DNA of 64,000 nt from Desulfomonile tiedjei DSM 6799 (GCF_000266945.1 NC_018025.1:930001-994000), one strand, 5' to 3'. Numbered from the stretch's first letter, positions 48,251 to 58,440 are shown. Translations and numbers: made by a program. Notes: generated by a model from the letters alone, not told the origin.

Positions 48251-50392
48251 TTACTCTAGTGGAAATTTGATGCGGACTTCCGTACCTTTGTCATTCACGA
48301 TATCAATACTGCCGTTCAGTTGCCTCACAAAAATCCTTACCAAATGGTAACCAAGCGACTGGGATTCCTGAGGTTTAGTATCCTCTGGAAGACCTATTCC
48401 GTCGTCCCTGACCACAAATTCCAGATCGCTGTCCTTCAGAAGTCTGAGAACCACGACAATTTCTCCGTTCTTGACCTCAGGAAAGGCATGTTGATAACAA
48501 TTTGAAATGAGCTCTGTGAGGATGAAGCCCAGAGGAAAGGCTTTCTCTATGGACAGATGAAGTGCCGCGATTTGTTGCCTTATCTCGATCTTTTTTCCTA
48601 CGATAGAGAGAGACTCTCTGAGTTGTTTCAGCAGATTTCCCAAGTATTCGTCGGTTCTTATGCTGGAAACATTTTCCGATTTATAAAGCAGCTCATGACA
48701 GAATGCCATAGATCGAATTCTATGCTGGGTATCTTCAAGCATCCGAGAGAATTCGGAGTTCCGGACGTGATGAGACTGGATCCGAAGCAGGCTCTGTATC
48801 AAAGCTAGATTGTTCCTAACCCTGTGATGAATCTCTCGAAGAAGGACTTCCTTCTCTTTGAGAGACGCCTTTATTCTTTCCTCAGCTTTCTTACGTTCGG
48901 TGATATCTCGACTGATGCCGCCAATGGCCATGATATTCCCTTGATGATCAAAAATTGGGAACTTTCTCGTGTCCACAATGTGTGTTCCACCCTTTCGGTC
49001 AATCCAGGACTGCTCTCTTATGAGTGGCGCCTTTGTTGCCATGACTTCTTCATCAGTCGTGCGGCTCTGTAGAGTGTCATCTTTGAGAAAGAATTCCTCG
49101 ACGGTCCTTCCGATTACCTCCTGCCCATTTACACCAAAGAAATCCTCAAATGCCTTGTTTACCAGAAGGTGTCGCCGGTCGAGGTCCTTGAAATAGATGA
49201 CATCCGGCAAGGCTTCAATAAGTGAATTGAGAAGCGAGGTCTTCTCCTGTAGCTTCAGTTGATCCTTCTTCCAATCTTCAACGTCCCTGGTGACAGACAG
49301 GATATGATGCTCTCCATTCAGTTCAACAATACGAGCCGATACGAGTCCGGAGCGTAATACTCCATCCCTGCGGCGGAATTCAATTTCAAGGTTATTCACA
49401 TGTCCGAACTCTTTGAGTCCGTCAATGATACGCTCTCTATCAGTCGGATTTTTCCATATATTGATCTGCAGGGATGATTTTCCAATCACTTCCTCTTTCT
49501 TAAATCCGTATATCTCGGAAAATCCCGCATTTACGTCAACGTAGGCGCCATCACTGAGACGATTGATACATATGGAATCTGGGCTGGTCTGAAAGATAGT
49601 TCGAAAACGTTTCTCGCTTTCTTGGAGAATCTTCGCTGCCCCCTTTCGTTCAGCAATATCTCGTACCAGAGAGAGGATAACTTTTGTATTCCCATATTCG
49701 ATTGGCCCCAGTCGTATCTCGACAGGGAATGTCGTTCCATCTTTTCGTCTATGTGTTGATTCGAAAGTTGCTGGAAGATTCGGCCAGAATCTGGAGCTGT
49801 CTCCTCTCTTCTCCATATCCGGATCAAGGTCACCAACCGATAATGATAACAATTCATCTCGTGAATAGCCGGATGATATGCAAGCCTGCTGATTGACTTC
49901 CAGAAATCTGCCATGGAAATCGTGAACGAAAATTGCATCTGAAGCTTGCTCAATGAGGCTACGGAACCGTTCTTCGCTTTCTCTCAATTTCCGATCAGCC
50001 TCATGCTTATAAAGGGCAAATTCTATAACGCTTCTCATTTCCGGTACGTGGATTGGTTTGCTAAGGTAACCATACGGCTCAGATTTTCTGGCACGTTCGA
50101 GGATACTCTCCTCAGTTCCAGCCGCAAGATAAATCACAGGAATATCCAGTCGAGAGTGAATCATCAAAGCAGCGTCTATTCCATCGATTTCCCCGGGAAG
50201 ACCGATGTCCATGAGAACCAAATCCGGATGCATCTTTTCGGCACTCTTGAGAGCTTCTTGTCCGGTGGAAGTAATCCCCGCCACATTGTAGCCAAGGTCA
50301 CGCAAGGTCTCTGCAACGTCCCGGGTCAGCCCAGGCTCGTTTGCGCATATCAAAATTCTTGCGGCGGGATCGTGTTTCGTTGCACCAGTCAC
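48251..50392 (-). CDS. REC-PAS-PAS-PAS-HisKA_2 sensor histidine kinase
   Basis: A 713-residue soluble kinase. N-terminal receiver domain (about residues 10-130) with the acceptor Asp in LVLMDIGLPGEIDGID and the SKPIH Lys; its first acidic pocket is unusual (ICANEPG instead of a DDE-type run). Three PAS domains follow (about 140-255, 265-375, 390-505; for example FEDFFGVNGQEVIGRT). The kinase part is HisKA_2 (REIHHRVRNNLALIQSLL) with HATPase motifs FILTELISNCYQHAF and VRDDGIGLPED. No membrane segments, so cytoplasmic cues. Convergent with the DUF89 gene; no cognate regulator next to it. Output partner unknown. Confidence 0.9.
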   Translation of the reverse strand: MTGATKHDPAARILICANEPGLTRDVAETLRDLGYNVAGITSTGQEALKSAEKMHPDLVLMDIGLPGEIDGIDAALMIHSRLDIPVIYLAAGTEESILERARKSEPYGYLSKPIHVPEMRSVIEFALYKHEADRKLRESEERFRSLIEQASDAIFVHDFHGRFLEVNQQACISSGYSRDELLSLSVGDLDPDMEKRGDSSRFWPNLPATFESTHRRKDGTTFPVEIRLGPIEYGNTKVILSLVRDIAERKGAAKILQESEKRFRTIFQTSPDSICINRLSDGAYVDVNAGFSEIYGFKKEEVIGKSSLQINIWKNPTDRERIIDGLKEFGHVNNLEIEFRRRDGVLRSGLVSARIVELNGEHHILSVTRDVEDWKKDQLKLQEKTSLLNSLIEALPDVIYFKDLDRRHLLVNKAFEDFFGVNGQEVIGRTVEEFFLKDDTLQSRTTDEEVMATKAPLIREQSWIDRKGGTHIVDTRKFPIFDHQGNIMAIGGISRDITERKKAEERIKASLKEKEVLLREIHHRVRNNLALIQSLLRIQSHHVRNSEFSRMLEDTQHRIRSMAFCHELLYKSENVSSIRTDEYLGNLLKQLRESLSIVGKKIEIRQQIAALHLSIEKAFPLGFILTELISNCYQHAFPEVKNGEIVVVLRLLKDSDLEFVVRDDGIGLPEDTKPQESQSLGYHLVRIFVRQLNGSIDIVNDKGTEVRIKFPLE

Positions 50393-50519
50393 GGAAGATC
50401 CCCAGTTTTACTTGGTATTTCATTACCTTGTGAGATATTGAAGCAGTAATCCTAACAACAGTCAGGAACGAGGTCAAGAAGATTGCACTCGGACAAGTAT
50501 CCATTCAGTTATACGTGGG

Positions 50520-50606
50520 AAAATCCTCCCTACCCCCTTTTATAAAAGGGAGGTAAAGAAGCAACCCGAAATTTCCCCCTTAGTAAAGGGGGGTTAAGGG
50601 GGATTT
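50520..50606. repeat. C-tract/G-tract inverted repeat
   Basis: CCCCCTTTTATAAAAGGG (from 50532) and TTCCCCCTTAGTAAAGGGGGG (from 50572) with TTAAGGGGGATTT form nested inverted repeats. The same AAATCCCCC...CCTTT..AAAGGGGGG...GGGGGATTT pattern recurs at 62080-62165. A dispersed repeat of unknown role. Confidence 0.65.
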
Positions 50607-50674
50607 GGAAAGTTGGAAGGACTGTGATCCGAGAAATGATTCTCTCTACCCCGAGTAACTGAATCGTTACTCGG
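50590..50674. repeat. Dispersed repeat shared with 58641-58721
   Basis: Aligns through AAGGGGGATTTGGAAAGTTG, a GATTCTCTCTACCCC-type middle and GTAACTGAATCGTTA with 58641-58721. The 3' end contains a perfect hairpin, CCGAGTAA (50651) with TTACTCGG (50667). Confidence 0.65.
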
Positions 50675-50765
50675 ACAAACAGCTTTGAGTAGTAAGCATT
50701 GCACATTCGGCGTATTGAAGGACCTGGCCTAGAAGCTTCTTCTTGCGTCCCCTGCACACATCGTA

Positions 50766-50947
50766 TTATAGCAGATGACGTAATTTCTGACTTTTTGAAC
50801 ACATTGTGCTTTAAATGAACGGTAGGGGTCGGCGTCTCTGCCGGCCCGAACCGGTTGATTTGTATTTGAAAAATGTGCTGGCACGGGGGCACGGTACCTA
50901 CCAATTGCCGAGAAGTGCTTTTCGCAATTGGACACTATTTTATACAC
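50766..50947. repeat. MITE-like palindromic element, copy I
   Basis: Matches 35375-35555 along its length: GCAGATGACGTAATTTCTGA, TTTTGAACACATTGTGCTTT, GGTAGGGGTCGGCGTCTCTG, CCTACCAATTGCCGAGAAGT, TTTTATACAC. The REP palindromes are more degraded here than in the other copies. Confidence 0.8.
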
Positions 50948-51009
50948 CTGCTATATATACGAGGATCTGGAGCGAGGCACAAAAAAGCACTTTTGGGGAA
51001 GCCTGTTGG

Positions 51010-51240
51010 ATGACAATATCATGCTCATGTAGGATTGTGGCGGAGAAAATACTGCTTGAACACAGAATCCAGTTAGTTGAAGACAGTAAGGGCGGATATC
51101 ACCTGCGTAAGGTCTCGAAAGACAGCAGGACTGTTCTTTCAAGCAATCCGGTTCACAGCGATCCGAGTGTACTCGCTGAGGCCAGAGAGTTGTTTCCCGA
51201 TCTCCTGCCCTTCAGCGGACTTCCTGTGGACGCAACGTAG
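51010..51240 (+). CDS. Possible small protein, unrecognised
   Basis: A 76-residue frame (starts MTISCSCRIVAEKI; later VEDSKGGYHLRKVSKDSRTV). Composition after residue 12 is protein-like, but there is no clear ribosome site, no recognised family, and its last 29 bp overlap the 3' end of the convergent sigma-54 regulator gene. May be a chance frame. No function proposed. Confidence 0.22.
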   Translation: MTISCSCRIVAEKILLEHRIQLVEDSKGGYHLRKVSKDSRTVLSSNPVHSDPSVLAEARELFPDLLPFSGLPVDAT

Positions 51241-52651
51241 TCTTTCTTCCTGTTCCTTTCCGACACCTCATATTTCCCGAAGCACGAGATTTTCGGGAGT
51301 CGCTCGGGAAAAGCCCATATTTCTTCATCCTTGCTCTGAGAGTCGGTCGCGACATCCCCAACTGATCGCACGTCCTGCCTAAATGCCATTCGTTGGAATC
51401 GAGGACTTTCAGGATATGTTCTCGTTCCACCTCTTCCAGACTTGTGTTGCTTCCATGGTTTGAAGCAAAGGTGGGAGAGTCTTTCAGACAAGCCTCTGCG
51501 TGCTCTCTCGATAACACCGCAGAGGGACTGAGAACAGCACAACGGATCATCACGTTCTCCAGTTGCCGAATATTGCCCGGCCAATCATAGTTCATCAAGA
51601 GCTCGAGAGCTTCAGGTGAAAGACGTTTCGTTTCTGAGACGTTCTGATAAGCGGTCTTCTGAAGAAAGAAGCTTGCGAGAAGAGGAATATCGGACCTCCT
51701 GCTGCGCAATGGAGGTGCATCGATAGTCACGACTTTCAATCTATAGTACAGGTCCTCTCGAAACTTGCCCTCCTGAACCAGCTTAGTAAGATTTCGATTG
51801 GTGGCGGCGACTATCCTTGCATTCGAGAAGATGGGGCGATCCCCGCCAACTCTTACAAACTCCCCCGATTGGAGGAAACGCAAAAGCTTGCTTTGCATCA
51901 GTAGCGGCAGCTCTCCTATTTCATCGAATAAGATAGTACCCTCTCCGGTCAATTCCAGTCGTCCTTTTCGCGTGTCGGTGGCTCCTGTAAAGGCCCCTTT
52001 CTCGTAACCAAACAGCTCGCTCTCCACGAGAGAGTCTACCAGAGTCGAGCAGTCCATCACGGTAAAGGGCTTATCACTCCAGGGACTGTTGTAGTGAATG
52101 CTCCTGGCGATCAACTCTTTACCCGTACCGCTTTCTCCTTGAATGAGAACCGTCACGCGGGATTCCGAGACCAGAGCAATAGTCTTGAACACCTCTTTCA
52201 TTCTGCGGCTTCGGGAAATCATATGCGGTCGGTGGTCGGTAGGGTTGAAGGCCTGATCCAAAGCCTCAACCTCACGATCCTGGTCTACAGCAGTGACCTC
52301 CAGGCGTCGTATCACCGCATCCATCTCAGCGATGTCAATTGGCTTATGAAGGTAGTCGAACGCTCCAAGCTTTATCGCCTGAATCGTGCTCTCCATGGTC
52401 TGAAAAGCCGTGATCACTATTACCTGCAGCTTGGGGAATCTTCCACGCAGCTTTTCCAGGACTTCAAGTCCGCTCATCCCCGGGAGTCGAATGTCCAGAA
52501 TTACCAGTACAGGCCGGACCTGCTCCACCAGCCTGATCCCGTCCGGGCCATTGGCAGCCGTGTATACATCCCAGTTCCTGATCTTGAAAAAGATCTCCAT
52601 AGACTCCAAAATGGAGTTTTGATCGTCAATGATGCATACTTTCGATTTCAT
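51212..52651 (-). CDS. NtrC-family sigma-54-dependent response regulator
   Basis: 479 residues: REC (1-120; VCIIDDQNSILESMEIFF, acceptor Asp in VILDIRLPGMSG), AAA+ with [11 protein letters not shown], intact GAFTGA and LFDEIGELP, then a Fis-type HTH (LGRTCDQLGMSRPTLRARMK) and a basic C-terminal tail of about 25 residues. Starts 9 bp after the soluble PAS kinase gene, its evident partner. A candidate -24/-12 promoter lies upstream of the OYE operon at 54536, the likely target (inference). Confidence 0.93.
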   Translation of the reverse strand: MKSKVCIIDDQNSILESMEIFFKIRNWDVYTAANGPDGIRLVEQVRPVLVILDIRLPGMSGLEVLEKLRGRFPKLQVIVITAFQTMESTIQAIKLGAFDYLHKPIDIAEMDAVIRRLEVTAVDQDREVEALDQAFNPTDHRPHMISRSRRMKEVFKTIALVSESRVTVLIQGESGTGKELIARSIHYNSPWSDKPFTVMDCSTLVDSLVESELFGYEKGAFTGATDTRKGRLELTGEGTILFDEIGELPLLMQSKLLRFLQSGEFVRVGGDRPIFSNARIVAATNRNLTKLVQEGKFREDLYYRLKVVTIDAPPLRSRRSDIPLLASFFLQKTAYQNVSETKRLSPEALELLMNYDWPGNIRQLENVMIRCAVLSPSAVLSREHAEACLKDSPTFASNHGSNTSLEEVEREHILKVLDSNEWHLGRTCDQLGMSRPTLRARMKKYGLFPSDSRKSRASGNMRCRKGTGRKTTLRPQEVR

Positions 52652-52660
52652 ACAAAGAGC

Positions 52661-54172
52661 TCATTTCTGCGGCAGCACCAGCGTGAAGGCAATACCTTGA
52701 GGTATCCGCTCCGTAACTTCTACACGACCCCCGTGAGCCTCCACGATTTTCTTGACGTTTCCTAGCCCTAAACCGATGCCTCCCGCTTTTTGACTGAAAA
52801 AAGGATCAAAAACATACGGCCGCTTCTCTTTGGGAATACCGGGGCCGTTGTCGGCAATTCGTATGTGGATGCTCGGTTGACCTTTTTCCCATGAAGCTCT
52901 GGAACTGACGAATATACGCCCTTGCTTCGGGAGTGCTTCGAGCGCATTGAGCAGCAGGTTGATCAAGGCCTGCTCCATTCTCTCGGGATCCACCCACACT
53001 TCTGTCACCTTTCCACTGAGCCGGCATAAGACTCTTACTCCCTGGTAGGCAATTCTCTGCTCCACTATTCGGAGACACCCTTCAACAAGGTCTCTAAGAC
53101 TGACAAAGCGGCAATTCAAACGAAACGGGATGGTGAGGTTCATCATTTCCGTGATGCACCTTCTGATCTGCTCTATCTCGTGGAGCGTTGTTGACAGAAG
53201 CTTCCCGCGGTCTTTCTCCGGTAACTGACTTTCCGAAAACATCTGAACATTCATCTTGATCGCTGTCAGAGGGTTATTGACCTCATGAGCCAACGAGGCA
53301 GTGAATTTGGCCAGTGCGTTAAGCTTCTCCGCCTCTCGGGTCTTTCTTTCAAGCTCAACTCGCTCGCTGATATCCCGGCAGATACCGATATTGGCTGATT
53401 CACCCCCGTACGAAGTAAGCTTTGCCATTATTTCGGTCGGAAGCTGCCGACCGTCACGGTGTAGACGCAGGTATTCGAGCCGAGACGCCAAAACCGTACC
53501 GTCGCGACTGCCGGAATACGCGGTTCTGACCGCTGCACTCGACTCGGGGGCGACAAAATCGAGATAATGTCGTCCCAAAATGTCATGCGATTCATATCCG
53601 TGCATCTGTGCAAATGCATTGTTCGCATAGACTATCGTCCCATCGACCAGGACAAAGTAACCGTCATTGATATCCTCTACGAGTATCTTGTATTTCCGTT
53701 CAGACTCCGCAAGCTTTCGCGTCCTGTCCGCTACCTCCTGTTCCAGGAACTTGGCTTGATTACGAAGAAGTTCTTCGTGAAGATCCTGAAAATATGCGCT
53801 GAAACGGGTGACTGTAGAGACCATAATCTGGTGGAGACGAAGGAGAGTCTGCATTAAGAAAGGGGGCTGGATGTTCGCAACCAGCAAAGGGATCACGGTA
53901 GCGCGATATTGTTCGAAGGCCCGTTGGACTTCCGAAAGCGTAAACCCGCCGTGAAGTCTTTTATGCGCGATGAAGTTGATGAATTGACCGAGATCGGTCC
54001 ATTGGTCGTCCACCAGTGCTTTCCGAAAGCAACTGGTAGCATAATCGATCAGCGTTGTGAGCTCTTCTGCCGGTTCGTCCGAATATCGTGAAGATTGGTC
54101 GTTGAGCATATGGTATGCCCAGGTCTCCACGATCTGCTTGTGATATCGGTCGAGAACGTCGGCGAGATCCAC
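52661..54172 (-). CDS. Soluble PAS sensor histidine kinase (RsbRD-like N-terminal domain)
   Basis: 503 residues without membrane segments. An N-terminal alpha-helical domain (about 1-150; LADVLDRYHKQIVETWAYHM) resembles RsbR/RsbRD sensor domains; then PAS (about 165-285), HisKA with SLAHEVNNPLTAIKMNVQ and HATPase_c with LLLNALEAL, ADNGPGIPKE and GIGLGLGNVKKI. Co-transcribed with the NtrC-type regulator. A cytoplasmic sensor, so it may respond to an intracellular metabolite such as an acyl-CoA or to redox state (inference). Divergent from the OYE-CoA ligase operon. Confidence 0.9.
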   Translation of the reverse strand: MDLADVLDRYHKQIVETWAYHMLNDQSSRYSDEPAEELTTLIDYATSCFRKALVDDQWTDLGQFINFIAHKRLHGGFTLSEVQRAFEQYRATVIPLLVANIQPPFLMQTLLRLHQIMVSTVTRFSAYFQDLHEELLRNQAKFLEQEVADRTRKLAESERKYKILVEDINDGYFVLVDGTIVYANNAFAQMHGYESHDILGRHYLDFVAPESSAAVRTAYSGSRDGTVLASRLEYLRLHRDGRQLPTEIMAKLTSYGGESANIGICRDISERVELERKTREAEKLNALAKFTASLAHEVNNPLTAIKMNVQMFSESQLPEKDRGKLLSTTLHEIEQIRRCITEMMNLTIPFRLNCRFVSLRDLVEGCLRIVEQRIAYQGVRVLCRLSGKVTEVWVDPERMEQALINLLLNALEALPKQGRIFVSSRASWEKGQPSIHIRIADNGPGIPKEKRPYVFDPFFSQKAGGIGLGLGNVKKIVEAHGGRVEVTERIPQGIAFTLVLPQK

Positions 54173-54535
54173 GAAGCGTCTCCTTAAACGGCTACTGTCA
54201 TGCAGTATGGCTTCGTTCGATGTCCGAGTTTTCGTCAGGCGTGGGAGAAAGGCCCGCGATCGTCACGATATTCAAATATTCATCATACAGATGAGCGGTG
54301 TAAGGTGCAAGCAATTTTCAACAATATTGAAAGGCTTTTTCAACTGGTCCGGTTCGCCTCTATATTCCTTAAATCTCCTTCCGGTTGGCTTGTGATGCAG
54401 ATTTGTCACTTCGCGTGCGAGGCTTACAGTTTTATGCGGCCTGGAATCTTACGAATAGATCCGAACACTGCAAAATTCTTTCAATCGGCCAAGCGTTTCC
54501 GATGAAGAAGATGAGGAATTCCTGGACCCAGCTCT

Positions 54536-54551
54536 TGGCACGTTAAGTGCA
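54536..54551 (+). promoter_or_regulatory. Candidate sigma-54 promoter of the OYE-CoA ligase operon
   Basis: TGGCAC-GTTAA-GTGCA, with the same GTGCA -12 box as the site at 24140. It lies about 215 bp upstream of the flavoenzyme gene, in the 590-bp gap next to a kinase/NtrC regulator pair. No gene is supported elsewhere in 54173-54764. Confidence 0.65.
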
Positions 54552-54764
54552 CAGCCCCGATAACTGAAGCAAGACGGGCATGCCTGAAGCGGTAATAGTC
54601 GCAAAGGCAGAAGATTCACTCACCACACAGAGAGAAGCACTCAATAGACTAATTGAGAAAAGACTCCGCCGCTCGCAATTATCGAGCACTCAATCAAAAT
54701 GATACGTCAGAATCCGAATCCAGGAGTTCTGAAAAATGTGACCTGTGGCTTATGGAGGTTTTAG

Positions 54765-56723
54765 ATGTCGGCGCAGGGATTTCCTCACATTTTCGGTGAG
54801 GGTAAAGTAGGAAAATTTACAGTCGGAAACCGCATAAAATATGCGGCCTGTTGCGTAAGTAACTTCAACTCTCGGGACGGTTTTCTCACAGAGAGAGAAT
54901 TCGCCCGCGATCAAGTGATCGCTCAAACCGGTGCCTCGATCATGACAAACCAGGGAGCATATCCCGACACCTCGGGAGAGGGTAAAGCCTATCATAGTCA
55001 GCTCTGTATCAACGACGACAGATACATTCCCGGTCTCCAGAGAATCTCCAACCTGTTTCACGACAACAACGCTGTAGCTATTCAACAGATACTGCATGGA
55101 GGACGATATGGCGGCATAGACTTGGGATACTGCGTTCAGCCTTCGGACACGCCGCAAACTCTGAAGCACTTCCGTCCGCCTCGAGCCATGAGTAAGGAAG
55201 AGATCCAACGAGCGGTCAACGATCATGCCGTGGCAGCGGAGCGGGCTGTCAAAGCCGGTTACGATGGAGTGGAGGTAACGAGCTTCCTGGGGTACTTGCT
55301 GAGTTGCTTTCTCTCTCCCTTTACGAACAAACGCACAGACGAGTACGGCGGCTCTGTGGAAAAGCGTGCACGGTTCATGGTGGAAATCCTTGAAGCACTC
55401 CGAAAGGCTGTCGGACCCGAAAGACTCGTGATCATACGTCTCAATGGCACGGAACTCATGGATGAGTACGGCGGGAACACTGTCGATGAATGTATGGAGA
55501 TCATGAAAATAGCCGCAGGATGCGGTGTAGACATGATCAGCATGGTAATAGGCTGGCATGAATCGAGGCAGGGCGCATTAGGAAGAGACGTGAGCCGCAC
55601 TGAATGGCTCCATCTGGCTGAAAAAGCCAAGAAACATATAGGAGACGTCCCTCTTGCGTTCGGACCCCGACTTTCCGACCCGTACGAGGCCGACAAGGCC
55701 ATTGCAAATGGAGTATTCGATTACTGGGAAATCTGCCGTCCTCTCCTGAGCGATCCGGAGATGATCCATAAGATCGAGAACGGTACTCCCGAACGAATTA
55801 AGCCGTGCATTGGCTGTATGCTTTGCCTGGCAAAAATGTTCTACAACCAGCCGTACATTTGCGCGGTGAACCCGCGGCTCGGCCATGAAGTCGAACCCGA
55901 ATACTCCATACGACCTGCAGCTTTCAAGAAGAAGGTCATGGTGGCAGGTGGAGGTCCCGGAGGTCTCGAAGCTGCAATCGCAGCGTCTCAAAGAGGTCAC
56001 GACGTGACCATCTTCGAATCATCGGACGAGCTCGGTGGCGGGCTGATCCCATCTTCCAAGGACATCAGCGGCGGCCAGGTCTTGTTGGAGCTTCTCCAGT
56101 ACTACAAGTATCGCGTGGAAGACCTCGGCATATCGGTTCGGCTCAATACGCCGGTCAATCGGCGAGTTGCAGCGGAATTCGATCCCGACGTGGTCATCGT
56201 TGCAACAGGGGCCGCAGTTAAGAAGCCGGAGATTCCGGGAGTCGATTCCGAAATAGTCTGGGATGCATGGAAAGCCTTGTCAGCTGAAAATTGGGTTAAT
56301 GGCGGGCCGCACGTGGTCATTCTGGGTGGCGGCAAAGTAGGATTGACGGTTGCGGAAGTTTTGGCCGAGCAAGGAAAAAAGCCCGTCATCGTAGAATCGG
56401 ACAAGCGGGTCGATTTCGACGTGTCCATGACATTCAAGTGGCGTCATAACGCACTGGTGAAGAAGCTCAATATTCAGGTCCTTACTGAAGCAAAACCGCT
56501 GAGCATCGAAAGCGGCTCCGTCAAAATCAGAGATAAAGACGGTCACGAACATGACCTTCCTGCGGACATGGTGATCTTGGCCGGTCCGATCGGGTCTCGC
56601 CAAGAGCTGACGAACGAGCTGGAGTATTTCTGTGACGAGTTGTACGTCGTCGGCGATGCGATGGTTCCCCGCAGTTTATACAACGCCATCCACGACGGTT
56701 TCAGGATAGGAGCACGAATCTAA
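54765..56723 (+). CDS. OYE/2,4-dienoyl-CoA reductase-like FMN/FAD/4Fe-4S oxidoreductase
   Basis: A 652-residue flavoenzyme. Residues 1 to about 345 form the Old Yellow Enzyme TIM barrel (FMN); the cluster motif Cys348-x2-Cys351-x2-Cys354-x11-Cys366 (CIGCMLC...YIC) binds 4Fe-4S; a FAD Rossmann segment VMVAGGGPGGLEAAIAASQR begins near 391 and a NAD(P) site VVILGGGKVGLTVAEVL near 518. The family reduces activated C=C bonds (2,4-dienoyl-CoA, enoates) or demethylates amines. The spacing of the first three Cys (x2, x2) is that of the trimethylamine dehydrogenase branch rather than the E. coli dienoyl-CoA reductase (x2, x3). With a CoA ligase next, an unsaturated aromatic or alicyclic acyl-CoA is a likely substrate (inference). 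Confidence 0.9.
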   Translation: MSAQGFPHIFGEGKVGKFTVGNRIKYAACCVSNFNSRDGFLTEREFARDQVIAQTGASIMTNQGAYPDTSGEGKAYHSQLCINDDRYIPGLQRISNLFHDNNAVAIQQILHGGRYGGIDLGYCVQPSDTPQTLKHFRPPRAMSKEEIQRAVNDHAVAAERAVKAGYDGVEVTSFLGYLLSCFLSPFTNKRTDEYGGSVEKRARFMVEILEALRKAVGPERLVIIRLNGTELMDEYGGNTVDECMEIMKIAAGCGVDMISMVIGWHESRQGALGRDVSRTEWLHLAEKAKKHIGDVPLAFGPRLSDPYEADKAIANGVFDYWEICRPLLSDPEMIHKIENGTPERIKPCIGCMLCLAKMFYNQPYICAVNPRLGHEVEPEYSIRPAAFKKKVMVAGGGPGGLEAAIAASQRGHDVTIFESSDELGGGLIPSSKDISGGQVLLELLQYYKYRVEDLGISVRLNTPVNRRVAAEFDPDVVIVATGAAVKKPEIPGVDSEIVWDAWKALSAENWVNGGPHVVILGGGKVGLTVAEVLAEQGKKPVIVESDKRVDFDVSMTFKWRHNALVKKLNIQVLTEAKPLSIESGSVKIRDKDGHEHDLPADMVILAGPIGSRQELTNELEYFCDELYVVGDAMVPRSLYNAIHDGFRIGARI

Positions 56724-56747
56724 CCCATTTCAAGGAGGGGTAAGGAC

Positions 56748-58436
56748 ATGGAAGGCTTCACACCGTGGCCCATGGATTTCGCTGAGAAGTATCGATCCGC
56801 GGGCTATTGGATCGATCAGACAATAAGCGAGGTCATGGATGAGAGCTTTGCCAAATATGCGTCGCGAACGGCGCTCATCACATCAGGAGGACGAGAGTTC
56901 AAGTACAGCGACCTGGGAAATCTCGCCACTCGACTCGCTCTTCATCTAGTAAATCTCGGTCTGAGGCCCTATGACCGTCTCATCCTGCAGATGCCCAACA
57001 TCCCCGAGGTGGCGATCACGTACCTCGCTGCTCTGAAAGCCGGGGTCATTCCGATAATGGCCCTCTTTGCTCACAGAGAAGCGGAAATCGGCTTTTTTGC
57101 CGAGCTGGCCGAGGCTCGAGCAATTGCAGTCGGAACTGCCTGGCGTGGATTCGATTATGAAGAGATGGCTGCAAATGTGCAAACCAAGAACCCTCAGTTG
57201 AAAATGGTCCTCGTTGCCGGGGGTGAACCCAAGAAAGGCAACTATTCCATTGATGCCATGCTTCAGGATCCCATCGAGAAGCGTATGGGGCTGAACGAGC
57301 TTCCCAGACAGGACCCCAATCTTCCCGCGGTTCTTCTTCTTTCAGGTGGAACGACAGGTATTCCCAAACTTATTCCGAGAACGCATAACGACTACACATA
57401 CAACTTCCTCTGCAATGCAGATATTTGCGGGCTGAACGAGAATACGGTCAGTCTCGTTGCCATCCCACAGGAACACAATTTTGCAGTAGCGTGTCCCGGA
57501 TTAAAAGGCGTCCTCTCCAAAGGCGGTTGCGAGATTCTCTCGGATAATCCGAGCCCTGAAGCGATGATGGAGCTGATTGCCAAGCATCATGTCACACATT
57601 GCATTGCAGTGCCGACCATGATTGTGGGTATGCTGAATCATCCCAACCGCCGGAAGTACGACATGAGCTCTCTGGAAGTGATCCTGACCGGTGGCTCGAA
57701 ATTAAACCCGGAAGTCGCCTTGCGTATAAAGCCGGAACTGGGATGCGATGTACAGCAGGTACTCGGCATGGCCGAAGGCCCCCTGTATTGGACACGAAGA
57801 GACGACCCACTGGAAGTACAGCTCCACACTCAGGGGCGTCCACAATCTCCGGGGGATGAATTCAGGATCGTCGACCCGGTCACGGAGACGGATGTCCAAC
57901 AAGGGGAGGTGGGGGAACTTTGGTGTCGAGGGCCGCACATCATCAGAGGCTACTATCGGGCGCCCGATCACAATGCCAAGGCATTTACGGAAGAGGGTTT
58001 TTACAAATCAGGCGACCTCGTTCGCCTGCATCACACAGGCAACGTGGTGGTCGAAGGTCGAATCAAGGACTGCATCAACCGAGGTGGCGAAAAGATCAGT
58101 GCTGAAGAGGTCGAAGATCATATTCTGGCCCATCCTGCAGTAGCCAACTGTGCCTATGTCGCTATGCCGGATCCTCTTATGGGAGAGCGAGCGTGTGTAT
58201 ACGTAATCCCGCGGCATGATTCGTCCATCAACCTTAAAACCTTGAATGAGTTTCTCCTGCAAGAGAGAAAAATAGCAAAATTCAAGCTACCTGAACGCCT
58301 GGAGTTAGTTGATGCCTTTCCCCTCACCCCTGTTGGAAAGGTCAACAAGAAAGCCCTGCGTCAGATGATAGCAGAGAGGGTAGAGCTGGAACGCCAAGCC
58401 AGTGGCGGCAAGCTCGACGGAACGAAGATACGATGA
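56748..58436 (+). CDS. Acyl/aryl-CoA ligase (EntE-like ANL family)
   Basis: 562 residues, starting 24 bp after the flavoenzyme gene with an AAGGAGG site. P-loop LLLSGGTTGIPKLIPRTHND near residue 198, the adenylate-binding VQQVLGMAEGPLYWT, GFYKSGDLVRLHHTG, INRGGEKISAEEVE, and the C-terminal Lys region FPLTPVGKVNKKALRQMI. By sequence closest to 2,3-dihydroxybenzoate-AMP ligases, a group often reused as CoA ligases for aromatic acids in anaerobes; no carrier-protein gene is nearby. Expected to activate the acid imported by the downstream Liv-type ABC system so the flavoenzyme can reduce it (inference). Confidence 0.88.
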   Translation: MEGFTPWPMDFAEKYRSAGYWIDQTISEVMDESFAKYASRTALITSGGREFKYSDLGNLATRLALHLVNLGLRPYDRLILQMPNIPEVAITYLAALKAGVIPIMALFAHREAEIGFFAELAEARAIAVGTAWRGFDYEEMAANVQTKNPQLKMVLVAGGEPKKGNYSIDAMLQDPIEKRMGLNELPRQDPNLPAVLLLSGGTTGIPKLIPRTHNDYTYNFLCNADICGLNENTVSLVAIPQEHNFAVACPGLKGVLSKGGCEILSDNPSPEAMMELIAKHHVTHCIAVPTMIVGMLNHPNRRKYDMSSLEVILTGGSKLNPEVALRIKPELGCDVQQVLGMAEGPLYWTRRDDPLEVQLHTQGRPQSPGDEFRIVDPVTETDVQQGEVGELWCRGPHIIRGYYRAPDHNAKAFTEEGFYKSGDLVRLHHTGNVVVEGRIKDCINRGGEKISAEEVEDHILAHPAVANCAYVAMPDPLMGERACVYVIPRHDSSINLKTLNEFLLQERKIAKFKLPERLELVDAFPLTPVGKVNKKALRQMIAERVELERQASGGKLDGTKIR

Positions 58437-58440
58437 ACGA

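Noticed and set aside
54200-54505. 101-codon plus-strand frame upstream of the OYE operon
   Set aside because: No ribosome site or family; it lies in the promoter gap and its composition is not protein-like.
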